Assembly: GCA_022843465.1 (NCBI GenBank)
Contig: JALHNO010000002.1
Coordinates: 1-64,000 of the forward strand
Direction of reading: 5' to 3'
Source of the DNA: Pseudomonadota bacterium
GTDB taxonomy: Bacteria > Pseudomonadota > Gammaproteobacteria > Xanthomonadales > Ahniellaceae
DNA length: 64,000 nucleotides
Below, piece after piece: positions 8,985-17,507 of the stretch. How positions within the stretch are numbered: the first letter of the stretch is position 1; each line of letters begins with the position of its first letter. Position numbers and translations under genes: made by a program. Under the pieces are notes generated by a model, which saw nothing but the letters and a program-made list of their open reading frames with translations, was not told the DNA's origin and ran no database searches.

Positions 8985-9916
8985 CAGTCGACCCGGACGC
9001 TCTTGAGCACCAGTTCCGCGAGTTCATCGCGTGAACGCGGGGATTCGCCGCCGGGTACCAGGCGATGGGCGGCGACGCCGACGAAGACCTGCTGAACGTC
9101 CTCGGGGAGCGCGTGAGCGCGCGCCGACAGGAACGCCACGGCACGCGCCGCGGCGAGCAGTGCCAACCCGGCACGCGGCGACAGCCCGGCGCGAATGCCG
9201 GGGTGACTGCGCGATGCTGCCAGCAGACGTTGCACGTAGTCGATCAGGGCGGGGGAGGCCGCAACCGCCTGGACGCGCTGGCGCAGGCTCTGGATGCGGG
9301 CAGCATCGAGTTGGGCGCCGAGGCCGTCGAGCAGGGCGCGGCGATCGCTCGATCCGAGCATCGCGCGTTCCGCCTCCGCATCCGGGTAGCCAAGTGAGAG
9401 CCGCATCAGAAAGCGGTCCAGCTGCGAGTCGGGCAGCGCAAAGGTTCCTGCCATGTCCACCGGATTCTGGGTGGCGATGACGAAGAATGGCTTCGGCAGT
9501 GCACGGGTTTCGCCATCCCCGGTGACCTGCAACTCGGCCATCGCCTCCAGCAGGGCGCTCTGCGTTTTTGGCGTGGCCCGGTTAATCTCGTCGGCCAGAA
9601 TCAGCTGAGCGAAGATGGGTCCCGGATGAAATCGGAAACTGGCGCTTTCGCGTTCGAAGATGGATACCCCCAGAATGTCGGAGGGCAGCAGGTCACTGGT
9701 GAACTGGATGCGTTGATAGCTGAGCCCCGAACTGGCTGCGATCGCATGCGCCAGTGTGGTCTTGCCGACACCCGGCACATCTTCGATCAGCAGATGCCCG
9801 CCGGCAAGCAGGCAGGCAAAACAAAGCCGGATCTGTTCCTTCTTGCCGAGCACGATGCGGTTGACCTGGGTCATTGCAAGTTCAAGGGCGTGCAGTTCGG
9901 CGTTCTCGGAACTCAT
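8984..9916 (-). CDS. MoxR family AAA+ ATPase
   Basis: A 310-aa AAA+ ATPase. Walker A is EDVPGVGKTTLAHAI (about residue 50), Walker B is ILADEINRATPKTQ, and sensor 1 lies in FFVIATQNPVDMAGTF. The C-terminal lid (SPRAGLALLAAARAVAFL) is characteristic of MoxR. MoxR proteins act as chaperones for vWA/DUF58 partners in envelope stress or complex assembly. It is first in the moxR-DUF58-tgpA operon; its promoter should lie in 9917-10152, shared back to back with the plus-strand glycosyltransferase. Confidence 0.95.
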   Translation of the reverse strand: MSSENAELHALELAMTQVNRIVLGKKEQIRLCFACLLAGGHLLIEDVPGVGKTTLAHAIAASSGLSYQRIQFTSDLLPSDILGVSIFERESASFRFHPGPIFAQLILADEINRATPKTQSALLEAMAELQVTGDGETRALPKPFFVIATQNPVDMAGTFALPDSQLDRFLMRLSLGYPDAEAERAMLGSSDRRALLDGLGAQLDAARIQSLRQRVQAVAASPALIDYVQRLLAASRSHPGIRAGLSPRAGLALLAAARAVAFLSARAHALPEDVQQVFVGVAAHRLVPGGESPRSRDELAELVLKSVRVD

Positions 9917-10152
9917 GCAGGGTTTCTCGACATGCCGGTGGCGGCTGGGCGTGGTCCAGGTGACATTCTAGCCCGGACCCATCTGGACCATGGCGATGGG
10001 GTCGCAGTTCCTGATGCCCGCGCAAGTTGCGCCCATGCAGGTGAATTCCATGTCGAGCTCGATGGGCCGATGGTCAGGCATCGCCTTGCCGGCGTGCTGC
10101 GTGCGCGCAGTGGAGATTCCGGGGCCGGTAATTTTCAAGGCCGTGCACGGGT

Positions 10153-12045
10153 GTGAGTGCCGCCAGGGACATTGCAATCAATCGTGCCGTCTGGCTCGTC
10201 TGGGCCGGCTTGCTGGTGTTCCGCGCCGTGGTGGCGAGCGAACTGCCGCTGCTCGGCGACGAGGCGTTCTACTGGCAGGAGAGTCGCGCTCTGGCTTTAA
10301 GTTACAGCGATGTGCCGCCGATGACCGCCTGGTTGATCGCGCTCGGCACCGCACTCGCTGGTGACACCTTGCTCGGTGTGCGCTGGCCCTTTCTGCTGAT
10401 CGGCGCAGCGCTGCCCTTGCTGATGCGTGACTGGGCCTGCCGGAGCGGCCTGGCAGCCGCCGATGCCGACCGGCTCGCCCTCATCGTCATGTTGATGCCG
10501 CTCGGCACCATCGCGGGAATTCTCGCGCTGCCGGATGCTCCGCTGACCTTGCTGATGCTATCGGCGTTCGTCGCGCTGGATCGCGCGGCTGATCGGGGTC
10601 GCTGGCGTGACTGGTTCCTGCTGGGCGTCGTGCTCGCCGCCGCCTTGCTCACTCACTGGCGCGCCGCGCTGCTGTTCAGCACCGGTCTGATCTGGATTGC
10701 ATACAGCCGACGCGGTGCCGAATCGGTGCGGCGTCCGGGTCTGTGGCTGGCGCTGGCCATCGCCATGCTCGCCCTGGTTCCGTTGTTGCAGTTCAATCAG
10801 GCGCACGATTGGGCGGCATTGCGATTCCAGTTGCTTGAACGCAACCCCTGGGTATTCCAATGGTCAGGCCTGGCGATTGTTCCCGAACAGGTGCTGCTGT
10901 TGACACCCTTGCTCGCCGCTTCGATCGTCGCCGCAGGCACGGCCGTGTGGCGCCGCAGTCGCGGCGGCGTACATGATCTGGTGGTGCCCGCGGTGCTCGG
11001 CATCCTGCTGGTGTACTTTGCCCTCGGCGTGTTTGCAGACAATGAGCGCATGCGGGTGCACTGGCCGCTGCCCGGCTATTTTCCGCTGCTGCTGGCGGTA
11101 CCCGCCGTGCTCGGCGACTGGCGCGCTGCCTTGGGCTGGCGACGCTGGCTGGCCCGTCTGTACTGGCCGATGCTGGCAGCTGCCTGTCTGATCACCATGG
11201 CTGTGGCGGGCATGCTCAGCATGGCCAATACGCCGGCGCGACACTGGAACGCGCGTCTGTTCGACAGCAGCCTGATCGGCTGGCCGGAAGCCGCTGCGGG
11301 TACGCGAAAGCTGCTGGCCGAGCGGCCGGCATCCACCATTGTGATCGCCGACAATTTCCTGCTCGCTGCCGAACTTGATTTCGCGCTTGCGGGCGCGCGG
11401 CCGCTGTTTGTGCTGGATCACCCGCGCAATCTCAAGCATGGCCGCCAGCAGCAGTTGGCGATCTGGCGTCGCGATCAGGCAGGCCTGCGTGCCGCGAACT
11501 GGTCGCTGGGTTTGCTGGTCGTCGAACTGGCCGCGACCGAGCGCGCCGACCAGTTGCAGCAATGGCAGGCTCTGTGCACGCAATTCGGCGACGTGCGCTG
11601 GCTTGCCGAGGAGACCGTGATCGCCGACGAGGTACAGTTCCTGTATGCCGAGGTGCGCCCGCCGCAAACCGGCCAGAGCGAGGCCTGCACGGTTCCGGCG
11701 CTGGCACGGATCGATTGGCCGGCAGCCGGCCAGCGGTTCGCAGCCGATCAGGCGCTGGTGATTGCTGGCTGGGCGATGGCTGAGCCGCTCGGCATTGCCG
11801 AGGTGGTGGCCGTGATCGATGGCACCATCGTGCCCGCGCAGTTCGAGCGCCATCCGGCCGGACACGTACGCCAGCAGTGGCCGACATCGCGCGATCCCGA
11901 CCAGCCGAATGTCGGCTTCCGCCTGCTTGTCGACACCCGCCAGCTGACGCCGGGCATCCATACGATCGCGATCGAGGTGCGTCCACGCGGCAGACACGCC
12001 CTTCCAAGGCGCTTCGGTGCGCGCCAGATCGTGGTCACACGCTGA
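10153..12045 (+). CDS. polytopic GT-C glycosyltransferase, ArnT/PMT_2-like
   Basis: A 630-aa integral membrane protein with about ten predicted helices in residues 10-370. The first loop holds the acidic motif of lipid-phosphate-dependent sugar transferases (LLGDEAFYWQESR, about residues 34-46). Residues about 370-630 form a soluble periplasmic-type region, ending in a beta-rich segment with no family I can name. The family moves a sugar from a polyprenyl-phosphate carrier to lipid A, protein or glycolipid; the acceptor here is unknown. The GTG at 10153 is the best start, with no strong ribosome-binding site. It converges on maf with a 5-bp gap. Confidence 0.85.
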   Translation: MSAARDIAINRAVWLVWAGLLVFRAVVASELPLLGDEAFYWQESRALALSYSDVPPMTAWLIALGTALAGDTLLGVRWPFLLIGAALPLLMRDWACRSGLAAADADRLALIVMLMPLGTIAGILALPDAPLTLLMLSAFVALDRAADRGRWRDWFLLGVVLAAALLTHWRAALLFSTGLIWIAYSRRGAESVRRPGLWLALAIAMLALVPLLQFNQAHDWAALRFQLLERNPWVFQWSGLAIVPEQVLLLTPLLAASIVAAGTAVWRRSRGGVHDLVVPAVLGILLVYFALGVFADNERMRVHWPLPGYFPLLLAVPAVLGDWRAALGWRRWLARLYWPMLAAACLITMAVAGMLSMANTPARHWNARLFDSSLIGWPEAAAGTRKLLAERPASTIVIADNFLLAAELDFALAGARPLFVLDHPRNLKHGRQQQLAIWRRDQAGLRAANWSLGLLVVELAATERADQLQQWQALCTQFGDVRWLAEETVIADEVQFLYAEVRPPQTGQSEACTVPALARIDWPAAGQRFAADQALVIAGWAMAEPLGIAEVVAVIDGTIVPAQFERHPAGHVRQQWPTSRDPDQPNVGFRLLVDTRQLTPGIHTIAIEVRPRGRHALPRRFGARQIVVTR

Positions 12046-12050
12046 ACTGT

Positions 12051-12635
12051 TCAGCGCGGCTGCAAGGGATCAAGTCCGAATGCCGCCAGCGCGCGGCGCA
12101 GGGCAATCAGTGGCAAGCCGACAAGGGCGGTGGGATCGTCACTGCTGATGGAATCGAACAGCGCGATGCCGAGGGCCTCGCACTTGAACCCGCCGGCACA
12201 GTCGAGCGCGTCTTCGTGTCCGAGATAGTGCTCGATCATGGCGTCGCTGAGCCGGCGAAAACGCACCAGGGTGGGCTCGACATGCAATTCCCTACGCCCG
12301 CTCGCCTGGTGCAGCAGGCACAGCCCGGTATGGAACAGCATGCTGTGACCGGACGCAGATGCCAATTGGCGCAGGGATGCCGAGCGTTCCAGAGGTTTGC
12401 CGACGATCAGTCCGGCGCGCTCGGCAACCTGATCGGAGCCGATCACCAGGGCGTCAGGATGCCGGCTGGCGACGGCGCGGGCCTTGGCCTCGCTGAGTCG
12501 GCGACAGAGTTGCAGCGGCGACTCGCCGGGAAGTGCCTGTTCGTCCACTTCAGGCGCGATGCATTCGAACCCGAGCCCCAGCCGCGCCAGCAGATCGCGA
12601 CGGTAGGGCGAGGTCGAAGCGAGGATCAGACGCAT
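12051..12635 (-). CDS. yceF: Maf-like nucleoside triphosphate pyrophosphatase, YceF type
   Basis: A 194-aa protein with the Maf signature at the N-terminus (LILASTSPYRRDLLARLG), a conserved Glu/Asp pocket (APEVDEQ), and ALVIGSDQVAERAG. The YceF branch hydrolyses modified nucleotides such as m7GTP; the branch assignment rests on the SDQVA motif and on the location beside yceD-rpmF, as in E. coli. It is transcribed away from the fatty-acid block and follows the small membrane protein gene by 7 bp. Confidence 0.92.
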   Translation of the reverse strand: MRLILASTSPYRRDLLARLGLGFECIAPEVDEQALPGESPLQLCRRLSEAKARAVASRHPDALVIGSDQVAERAGLIVGKPLERSASLRQLASASGHSMLFHTGLCLLHQASGRRELHVEPTLVRFRRLSDAMIEHYLGHEDALDCAGGFKCEALGIALFDSISSDDPTALVGLPLIALRRALAAFGLDPLQPR

Positions 12636-12642
12636 GTCGGGA

Positions 12643-13143
12643 TCAGTGCGAGTGATCCATCTGGCCGTTGCGGGGTCGCGGGGCGTCGGGCGGATTGCCG
12701 CCCATCACGGCGTCGGAACGGGCATAGGCGGCCTGCAGTTCCTGGCTGACCGCATCGAGACGGCCGATCTGGCTGCCCAGCTCGATCAGCGAGCGCCGGA
12801 TCGAGCCCGATACCTCGGCGAGTCTGGATACCGGTGCCGTGTTGGCATTTTCCCGAATCCACAGTCGGTGCTGCAGCACGATCTTGAGGGCATTCTGGAT
12901 TCCTGACTCACTGTCCAGGGTGGCTCGGGCGCTGGCGGTGATATCGGCGGGCAGGCGGCCGAGCATGCCGCCGATGGATTTCATCTTCTCGCGGCAGTCC
13001 AGCAGCCGCGCCTCGACCTGGTCAGCATCATCCAGCATCCGCATGATCAGCAGGTTGCGCCGCCGCATCAGGTGCAACTGCCAGCCAAACCAGAGGGTGA
13101 TGGCAACCAGAGCGCTGGCGGCGACGATGCTCCAGATCAGCAT
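12643..13143 (-). CDS. membrane-anchored coiled-coil protein, function unknown
   Basis: A 166-aa protein chosen to start at MLIWSIVAASALVAITLWF, because GGAG lies 6 nt upstream. MES at 13155 or a longer frame to 13263 are alternatives with weaker signals. It has one N-terminal transmembrane helix, then a basic stop (MRRRN). The body is mainly helical with heptad-like stretches (DDADQVEARLLDCREKM; AEVSGSIRRSLIELGSQIGR), and a polar Pro/Asn-rich tail ends in HSH. I do not recognise the family. It is probably co-transcribed with yceF and diverges from yceD. Confidence 0.7.
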   Translation of the reverse strand: MLIWSIVAASALVAITLWFGWQLHLMRRRNLLIMRMLDDADQVEARLLDCREKMKSIGGMLGRLPADITASARATLDSESGIQNALKIVLQHRLWIRENANTAPVSRLAEVSGSIRRSLIELGSQIGRLDAVSQELQAAYARSDAVMGGNPPDAPRPRNGQMDHSH

Positions 13144-13240
13144 GAGGGACTCCATCCAGAGGCAGGGTGTAGACTGCAAGTCTGCCCCAGCTGCGGGCGC
13201 TGTGCAAAGGCAGCAAGTCTCCAGCCCCTGTCGTGCAATA

Positions 13241-13269
13241 TTGACTGCGCGGCGATCGATCAATACTAT
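13241..13269 (+). promoter_or_regulatory. sigma-70 type promoter for yceD-rpmF-fab
   Basis: TTGACT (13241-13246) and TACTAT (13264-13269) are separated by 17 bp, a near-consensus spacing. Transcription would be expected to start about 13275-13277, only 2-4 nt before the yceD ATG at 13279, so the message could be leaderless or nearly so. This is read from sequence only. Confidence 0.6.
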
Positions 13270-13278
13270 GGCGCGCTT

Positions 13279-13785
13279 ATGTCCGCGGACCTGCCCGAAT
13301 CAGTCGATGTATGGCGGATGGTTGCCCAGGGCCGGTGCTTTGAGGGCAGCCTGCCGCTGGCATCCATGCCGCGGCTGGCTGAGAGCTTGGTGGACACCTC
13401 GGGTTCGCTGGTGTTTTCTCTCGAATTCGGTCGAGACGAGTTTGGTATCGGTTTTGTCGCGGTTCAGGCCAGCGGCAGCCTGCCATTGCTCTGTCAGCGC
13501 CGTTTGGAGTCGTTTGACTGGCCCGTTGCGCTGGACACCCGTCTGGGTCTGATCCGCAAGGAAGAAGACGAGGCAGGCTTGCCACCGGGCTATGAGCCGT
13601 TGCTGGTGCAGGAAACCGACATCCGTCCCAGTGACGTGATCGAGGATGAGTTGATTCTGGCCTTGCCGGTGGTGCCTCAGAGCCCGCTCAAGGACGGCGA
13701 GGAAGAGCTGGTCTGGTCCAGTGAGATGGTGCGGCCCGAAAAGCCCAATCCATTTGCTGCCCTGTCGGCATTGAAAAAACAATGA
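13279..13785 (+). CDS. yceD: YceD family (DUF177) protein, 23S rRNA accumulation factor
   Basis: A 168-aa protein starting [18 protein letters not shown]. The DUF177 core is visible in the middle ([17 protein letters not shown] ... [16 protein letters not shown]) and in the acidic C-terminal part ([15 protein letters not shown]), with a terminal [12 protein letters not shown] typical of the family. E. coli YceD is linked to 23S rRNA accumulation and plants have a related factor. Linkage to rpmF is near universal in proteobacteria. There is no ribosome-binding site in front of the ATG, which fits the close promoter. The open frame continues upstream to 13072, but that part lacks family character. 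Confidence 0.9.
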   Translation: MSADLPESVDVWRMVAQGRCFEGSLPLASMPRLAESLVDTSGSLVFSLEFGRDEFGIGFVAVQASGSLPLLCQRRLESFDWPVALDTRLGLIRKEEDEAGLPPGYEPLLVQETDIRPSDVIEDELILALPVVPQSPLKDGEEELVWSSEMVRPEKPNPFAALSALKKQ

Positions 13786-13801
13786 GTCGTTGGAGATAGT
13801 C

Positions 13802-13999
13802 ATGGCAGTTCAGAAAAGTCGAGTCAGCCCTTCCCGCCGCGGCCAGCGCCGTTCGCACAACGCGCTTACTACCGCGCAGATCGCGACCGACAAGGTGAGC
13901 GGTGAGTTGCACCTGCGCCACCACATCACGAAAGACGGTTTCTACCGCGGCAAGAAGGTCATCCAGACCAAGGCCGACCGGGTTCAGATCGAAGATTGA
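13802..13999 (+). CDS. rpmF: 50S ribosomal protein L32
   Basis: A 65-aa basic protein starting [20 protein letters not shown], the L32 hallmark, with a strong Shine-Dalgarno (GGAGATAGTC) before the ATG. It lacks the four cysteines of zinc-binding L32 forms, as in most gammaproteobacteria. It lies 16 bp after yceD in the expected order. The usual next gene, plsX, is absent; fabH follows after 184 bp. Confidence 0.97.
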   Translation: MAVQKSRVSPSRRGQRRSHNALTTAQIATDKVSGELHLRHHITKDGFYRGKKVIQTKADRVQIED

Positions 14000-14183
14000 G
14001 TCTCGGCTCGTCGGGGCTGAGCGCCCTGGCAATATGCCTGTGTTGCCCTGATACGCTTCGCTGCCGTACAACGGCAGTCTGGTGGGGTCGCGTCAGTGGG
14101 CGCGGGTCCGCCTGGTGCCGGGCCTTGCTTCGTCGTCTTGAAGAGCAGCCAGGCGGGCCTGGTGATGCATGGGAGCAAACCGC

Positions 14184-15155
14184 ATGAGCTACTCGCGAAT
14201 CGTGGGCACCGGCAGCTATCTGCCGGAAAAGATTCTCACCAACGACGACATCTCCAAGTTCGTCGACACCTCGGACGAGTGGATCCGTGAGCGCACCGGT
14301 ATCCGTCAGCGTCATGTCGCTGCGGAGGGTCAGACCACCAGCGATCTCGGCTACGAGGCCGCGCTGCGCGCTTTGAAGGCGGCTGGCGTTGCCGCCAGCG
14401 AGATCGATCTGCTGATTGTCGGCACCACCACGCCCGATGTCATTTTTCCGTCAACCGCCTGTCTGATCCAGCATCGGCTCGGTGCCAATGGCTGTGCGGC
14501 GTTCGATGTCAACGCTGCCTGTTCCGGTTTCATCTATGCGCTCGGCGTCGCCGACAAGTTCATCCGCAGCGGGGCTTCGCGTACCGCCCTGGTGATCGGT
14601 GCCGAAACCTTGACGCGGATGCTCGACTGGTCCGATCGCGGAACCTGCGTGCTGTTCGCCGATGGCGCCGGTGCGGTCGTGCTGAAGGCGGACGCCGAGG
14701 CTGGCATCCTGTCCACCCATCTTCATGCCGATGGCGGTTTCCGCCATCTGCTGCACAATCCGGTCGGCGTCTCGGTGGGCTTCAAGCCCGAAGAGAAGAA
14801 TGTGGGCGTGCGGGTGATGATGACCGGCAACGAAGTGTTCAAGGTTGCCGTCAAGACGCTCGACGCCGTGGTCGAGGAAACCCTCGCCGCCAATAATCTC
14901 GACAAGTCCGCGATCGACTGGTTGATTCCGCACCAGGCCAATCTGCGCATCATCGAAGCCACCGCACGCCGGCTCGCGATGCCGATGGATCGCGTCATCG
15001 TGACCGTGGATCGCCACGGCAACACTTCGTCGGCATCGGTCCCGCTGGCGCTTGATGAGGCGGTGCGGAGCGGCAGGATCCAGCGCGGCGAACTCTTGCT
15101 GATGGAGGCCTTTGGCGGCGGCTTCACCTGGGGATCGGCACTGGTCCGCTTCTAG
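14184..15155 (+). CDS. fabH: beta-ketoacyl-ACP synthase III
   Basis: A 323-aa condensing enzyme that starts fatty-acid synthesis by joining acetyl-CoA to malonyl-ACP. The triad is visible at C113 ([11 protein letters not shown]), H250 (PHQANLRI) and N280 (RHGNTSSAS). The start [15 protein letters not shown] is supported by GGGAG 8 nt upstream; an in-frame ATG at 14169 is less likely. It begins the fabH-fabD-fabG-acpP-fabF run. Confidence 0.97.
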   Translation: MSYSRIVGTGSYLPEKILTNDDISKFVDTSDEWIRERTGIRQRHVAAEGQTTSDLGYEAALRALKAAGVAASEIDLLIVGTTTPDVIFPSTACLIQHRLGANGCAAFDVNAACSGFIYALGVADKFIRSGASRTALVIGAETLTRMLDWSDRGTCVLFADGAGAVVLKADAEAGILSTHLHADGGFRHLLHNPVGVSVGFKPEEKNVGVRVMMTGNEVFKVAVKTLDAVVEETLAANNLDKSAIDWLIPHQANLRIIEATARRLAMPMDRVIVTVDRHGNTSSASVPLALDEAVRSGRIQRGELLLMEAFGGGFTWGSALVRF

Positions 15156-15298
15156 AATCGACGCGGTGCGCGCTGGAATGCCCGGGTCTCGCTGCTCGAT
15201 CCGTCATGACAGCGCAAGGTAGAACTGCGACCGCGCTGTGGACATATTCCGCTACGCCGCACCGGAACCCTGTGGCAGCGACCAAGGAGAAATTATTG

Positions 15299-16252
15299 AT
15301 GGCCAACGCGCTCAATCTTGCCTTTGTATTTCCCGGCCAGGGCTCGCAGTCGCTGGCCATGCTCGCCGAGTTGGCCGAGCGTCATCACGGCATTCGGGCG
15401 ACGTTCGACGAGGCTTCGTCTGGCTGTGGGCTTGACCTCTGGCAGTTGTCCCAGCAGGGGCCCGAATCGGAACTCAATCGCACCGAAATCACCCAGCCAG
15501 CCTTGCTCGCCGCCAGCGTGGCTGTCTATCGGTTGTGGCGCGATGCGGCCGGCGTTGCGCAGCCCAACCTGTTTGCAGGGCACAGTCTGGGCGAGTACAG
15601 CGCCCTGGTCTGTGCCGAGTCGCTGTCGCTGGCTGCGGGTGCCGAACTGGTTCGCGAGCGCGGTCGGCTGATGCAGGAAGCCGTCGTGCCGGGCGCCGGT
15701 GCGATGGCGGCGATACTTGCGGCTGACGATGCGCTGATCGCGCAGGCCTGTGTCGACGCGGCCGAGGGAGAGGTGGTGTCTCCGGCAAACTTCAATAGCC
15801 CAGGCCAGACCGTGATTGCCGGCAACGTTGCTGCAGTAGACCGGGCGATCGCCCTGCTCGCCGAGCGCGGTGTCCGCAAGGCAATCCGCCTGCCGGTCTC
15901 GGTTCCCTCGCACTGTGCCCTGATGCGGCCCGCCGCTGATGCGCTGCGCCAGAAGATGGCGAAGCTGGACTGGTCGCTTCCCAAGGTGCCCGTCGTGCAG
16001 AATGCTGACGCCGCAGCCCACGATCGGATCGACGCCATCCAGGAGGCACTGGTTCGCCAGCTCTACCTGCCGGTGCGCTGGACGGAGTGTGTCCAGGTGC
16101 TGATCGCCACCGGTGTCAGTCGCCTCGGCGAGTGCGGACCCGGCAAGGTGCTGACGGGGCTGGTAAAGCGGATCGACAAGACGGTCGATGCCCGCGCACT
16201 GGGAACAGATGCCGAATTCGAAGCGGCGAAGAGTGAATGGAGGACACCATGA
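15299..16252 (+). CDS. fabD: malonyl-CoA:ACP transacylase
   Basis: A 317-aa protein that transfers malonyl from CoA to ACP. Visible motifs are FVFPGQGSQSLAML (oxyanion loop), nucleophile S96 in AGHSLGEYSAL, catalytic H205 in VPSHCALM, and GPGKVLTGLVKRI near the C-terminus. The start is set by AAGGAG 9 nt upstream of the ATG. The stop codon overlaps the fabG start (ATGA). Confidence 0.97.
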   Translation: MANALNLAFVFPGQGSQSLAMLAELAERHHGIRATFDEASSGCGLDLWQLSQQGPESELNRTEITQPALLAASVAVYRLWRDAAGVAQPNLFAGHSLGEYSALVCAESLSLAAGAELVRERGRLMQEAVVPGAGAMAAILAADDALIAQACVDAAEGEVVSPANFNSPGQTVIAGNVAAVDRAIALLAERGVRKAIRLPVSVPSHCALMRPAADALRQKMAKLDWSLPKVPVVQNADAAAHDRIDAIQEALVRQLYLPVRWTECVQVLIATGVSRLGECGPGKVLTGLVKRIDKTVDARALGTDAEFEAAKSEWRTP

Positions 16253-16992
16253 AGATCGATCTGAACGGCGAAATTGCCCTGGTCACGGGCGCTTCGCGCG
16301 GTATCGGCGCTGCCATCGCCGATCGACTGGCCGAATGCGGTGCCCGCGTAATCGGCACCGCGACCACGAATGCCGGGGCCGAAGCCATCAGCAGCCGTCT
16401 GCAGGCGCATGGCGGCGTCGGCCGCGTGCTGGAGATTACCGACAGCAGTTCGGTCGACGGCCTGATCGACTCGATCGGCAAGGAATTTGGACCGATCTCC
16501 GTGCTCGTCAACAATGCCGGCATTGCCCGTGACGGGCTGCTTATGCGGATGAAGGACGAGGACTGGGAAGCTGTCGTCAATACCAACTTGAGTTCGATCT
16601 ACCGCGCCAGCAAGGCGGTGATGCGCGGCATGATGAAGGCACGCAGGGGCCGTATCATCAGCATTGCCTCGGTGATCGGGGTGATGGGCAATGCCGGCCA
16701 GACCAGCTATGCGGCGGCCAAGGCCGGCATCATCGGCTTCAGCAAGTCGCTGGCGCGCGAGGTCGGCAGCCGCGGAATCACGGTCAATGTGGTCGCGCCC
16801 GGTTTCATCGAGACCGACATGACCCGCGTGCTGACCCCCGAGTATCGCCAGAAGATGCTGGATGCGACGGCTCTGGGCAGCTTTGGCAGTGTCGATGACA
16901 TCGCCAACGCGGTGCTGTTCCTGGCGTCCCCGATGGGCAACTACGTCACCGGCGAGACCCTGCACGTCAATGGCGGAATGTACATGATCTGA
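16249..16992 (+). CDS. fabG: 3-oxoacyl-ACP reductase
   Basis: A 247-aa short-chain dehydrogenase. It has the NADPH-binding VTGASRGIGAAIADRL near residue 13, the NNAG motif (VLVNNAGIARDGLLM) and the catalytic Ser-Tyr-Lys (SIASVIG ... SYAAAKAG). It ends VNGGMYMI, as FabG proteins do. The Shine-Dalgarno GGAGGACACC lies inside the end of fabD, so translation is coupled to fabD. Confidence 0.96.
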   Translation: MKIDLNGEIALVTGASRGIGAAIADRLAECGARVIGTATTNAGAEAISSRLQAHGGVGRVLEITDSSSVDGLIDSIGKEFGPISVLVNNAGIARDGLLMRMKDEDWEAVVNTNLSSIYRASKAVMRGMMKARRGRIISIASVIGVMGNAGQTSYAAAKAGIIGFSKSLAREVGSRGITVNVVAPGFIETDMTRVLTPEYRQKMLDATALGSFGSVDDIANAVLFLASPMGNYVTGETLHVNGGMYMI

Positions 16993-17070
16993 GCGGGCCA
17001 CCGCGTCGAGGCCGGCGCGGTATCGGTGACGCCGCCGATGCCTGCAACAAACGCTTGTTCGGACCAGGGT

Positions 17071-17098
17071 TTGTGTGTGTGAAGGATTGCTCTACAAT
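17071..17098 (+). promoter_or_regulatory. possible internal promoter for acpP
   Basis: TTGTGT (17071-17076) and TACAAT (17093-17098) are 16 bp apart in the 166-bp gap between fabG and acpP. The -10 is close to consensus and the -35 only partly so. A separate acpP promoter would fit the high demand for acyl carrier protein. Confidence 0.45.
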
Positions 17099-17158
17099 GC
17101 CTGCCCGTTTTCTGTCCCCGGAGCACTTCCGGGTTTTCCCTCCGGAGGAAGCAAAGAG

Positions 17159-17398
17159 ATGAGCAGTATTGAAGAGCGCGTCAAAAAGATTGTGGTGGAG
17201 CGTCTGGGCGTGAAGGAAGATGAGGTAACTGCGAATGCCTCGTTCGTCGACGACCTGGGTGCCGACTCGCTCGACACCGTTGAACTGGTGATGGCGCTTG
17301 AAGAAGAGTTCGAGTGCGAGATTCCTGACGAAGATGCCGAGAAGATCACCAGTGTCCAGATGGCGATCGACTACGTCAAAGCCCATTCCAAGGGCTGA
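17159..17398 (+). CDS. acpP: acyl carrier protein
   Basis: A 79-aa acidic protein. Ser37 in [10 protein letters not shown] is the 4'-phosphopantetheine attachment site, and the flanking helices ([36 protein letters not shown]) match the family closely. GGAGGAAGC lies upstream of the ATG. It carries growing acyl chains for the neighbouring Fab enzymes. Confidence 0.98.
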   Translation: MSSIEERVKKIVVERLGVKEDEVTANASFVDDLGADSLDTVELVMALEEEFECEIPDEDAEKITSVQMAIDYVKAHSKG

Positions 17399-17417
17399 TG
17401 CTGCCGGCTTTCCCCAT

Positions 17418-17447
17418 AGACTGCGCCCATGTGGCGCAGTCTGCGTT
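17418..17447 (+). terminator. intrinsic terminator or attenuator between acpP and fabF
   Basis: AGACTGCGCC (17418-17427) and GGCGCAGTCT (17433-17442) form a perfect 10-bp stem with a 5-nt loop, followed by GCGTTTT. The T tract is short, so readthrough into fabF is likely. It would let acpP be made in excess over fabF. Confidence 0.65.
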
Positions 17448-17507
17448 TTGAAGGTTGCAAAACATCCGCGGGCGTACTGACTGGTGCGCGCCGCAGTGGA
17501 GCAGAAC

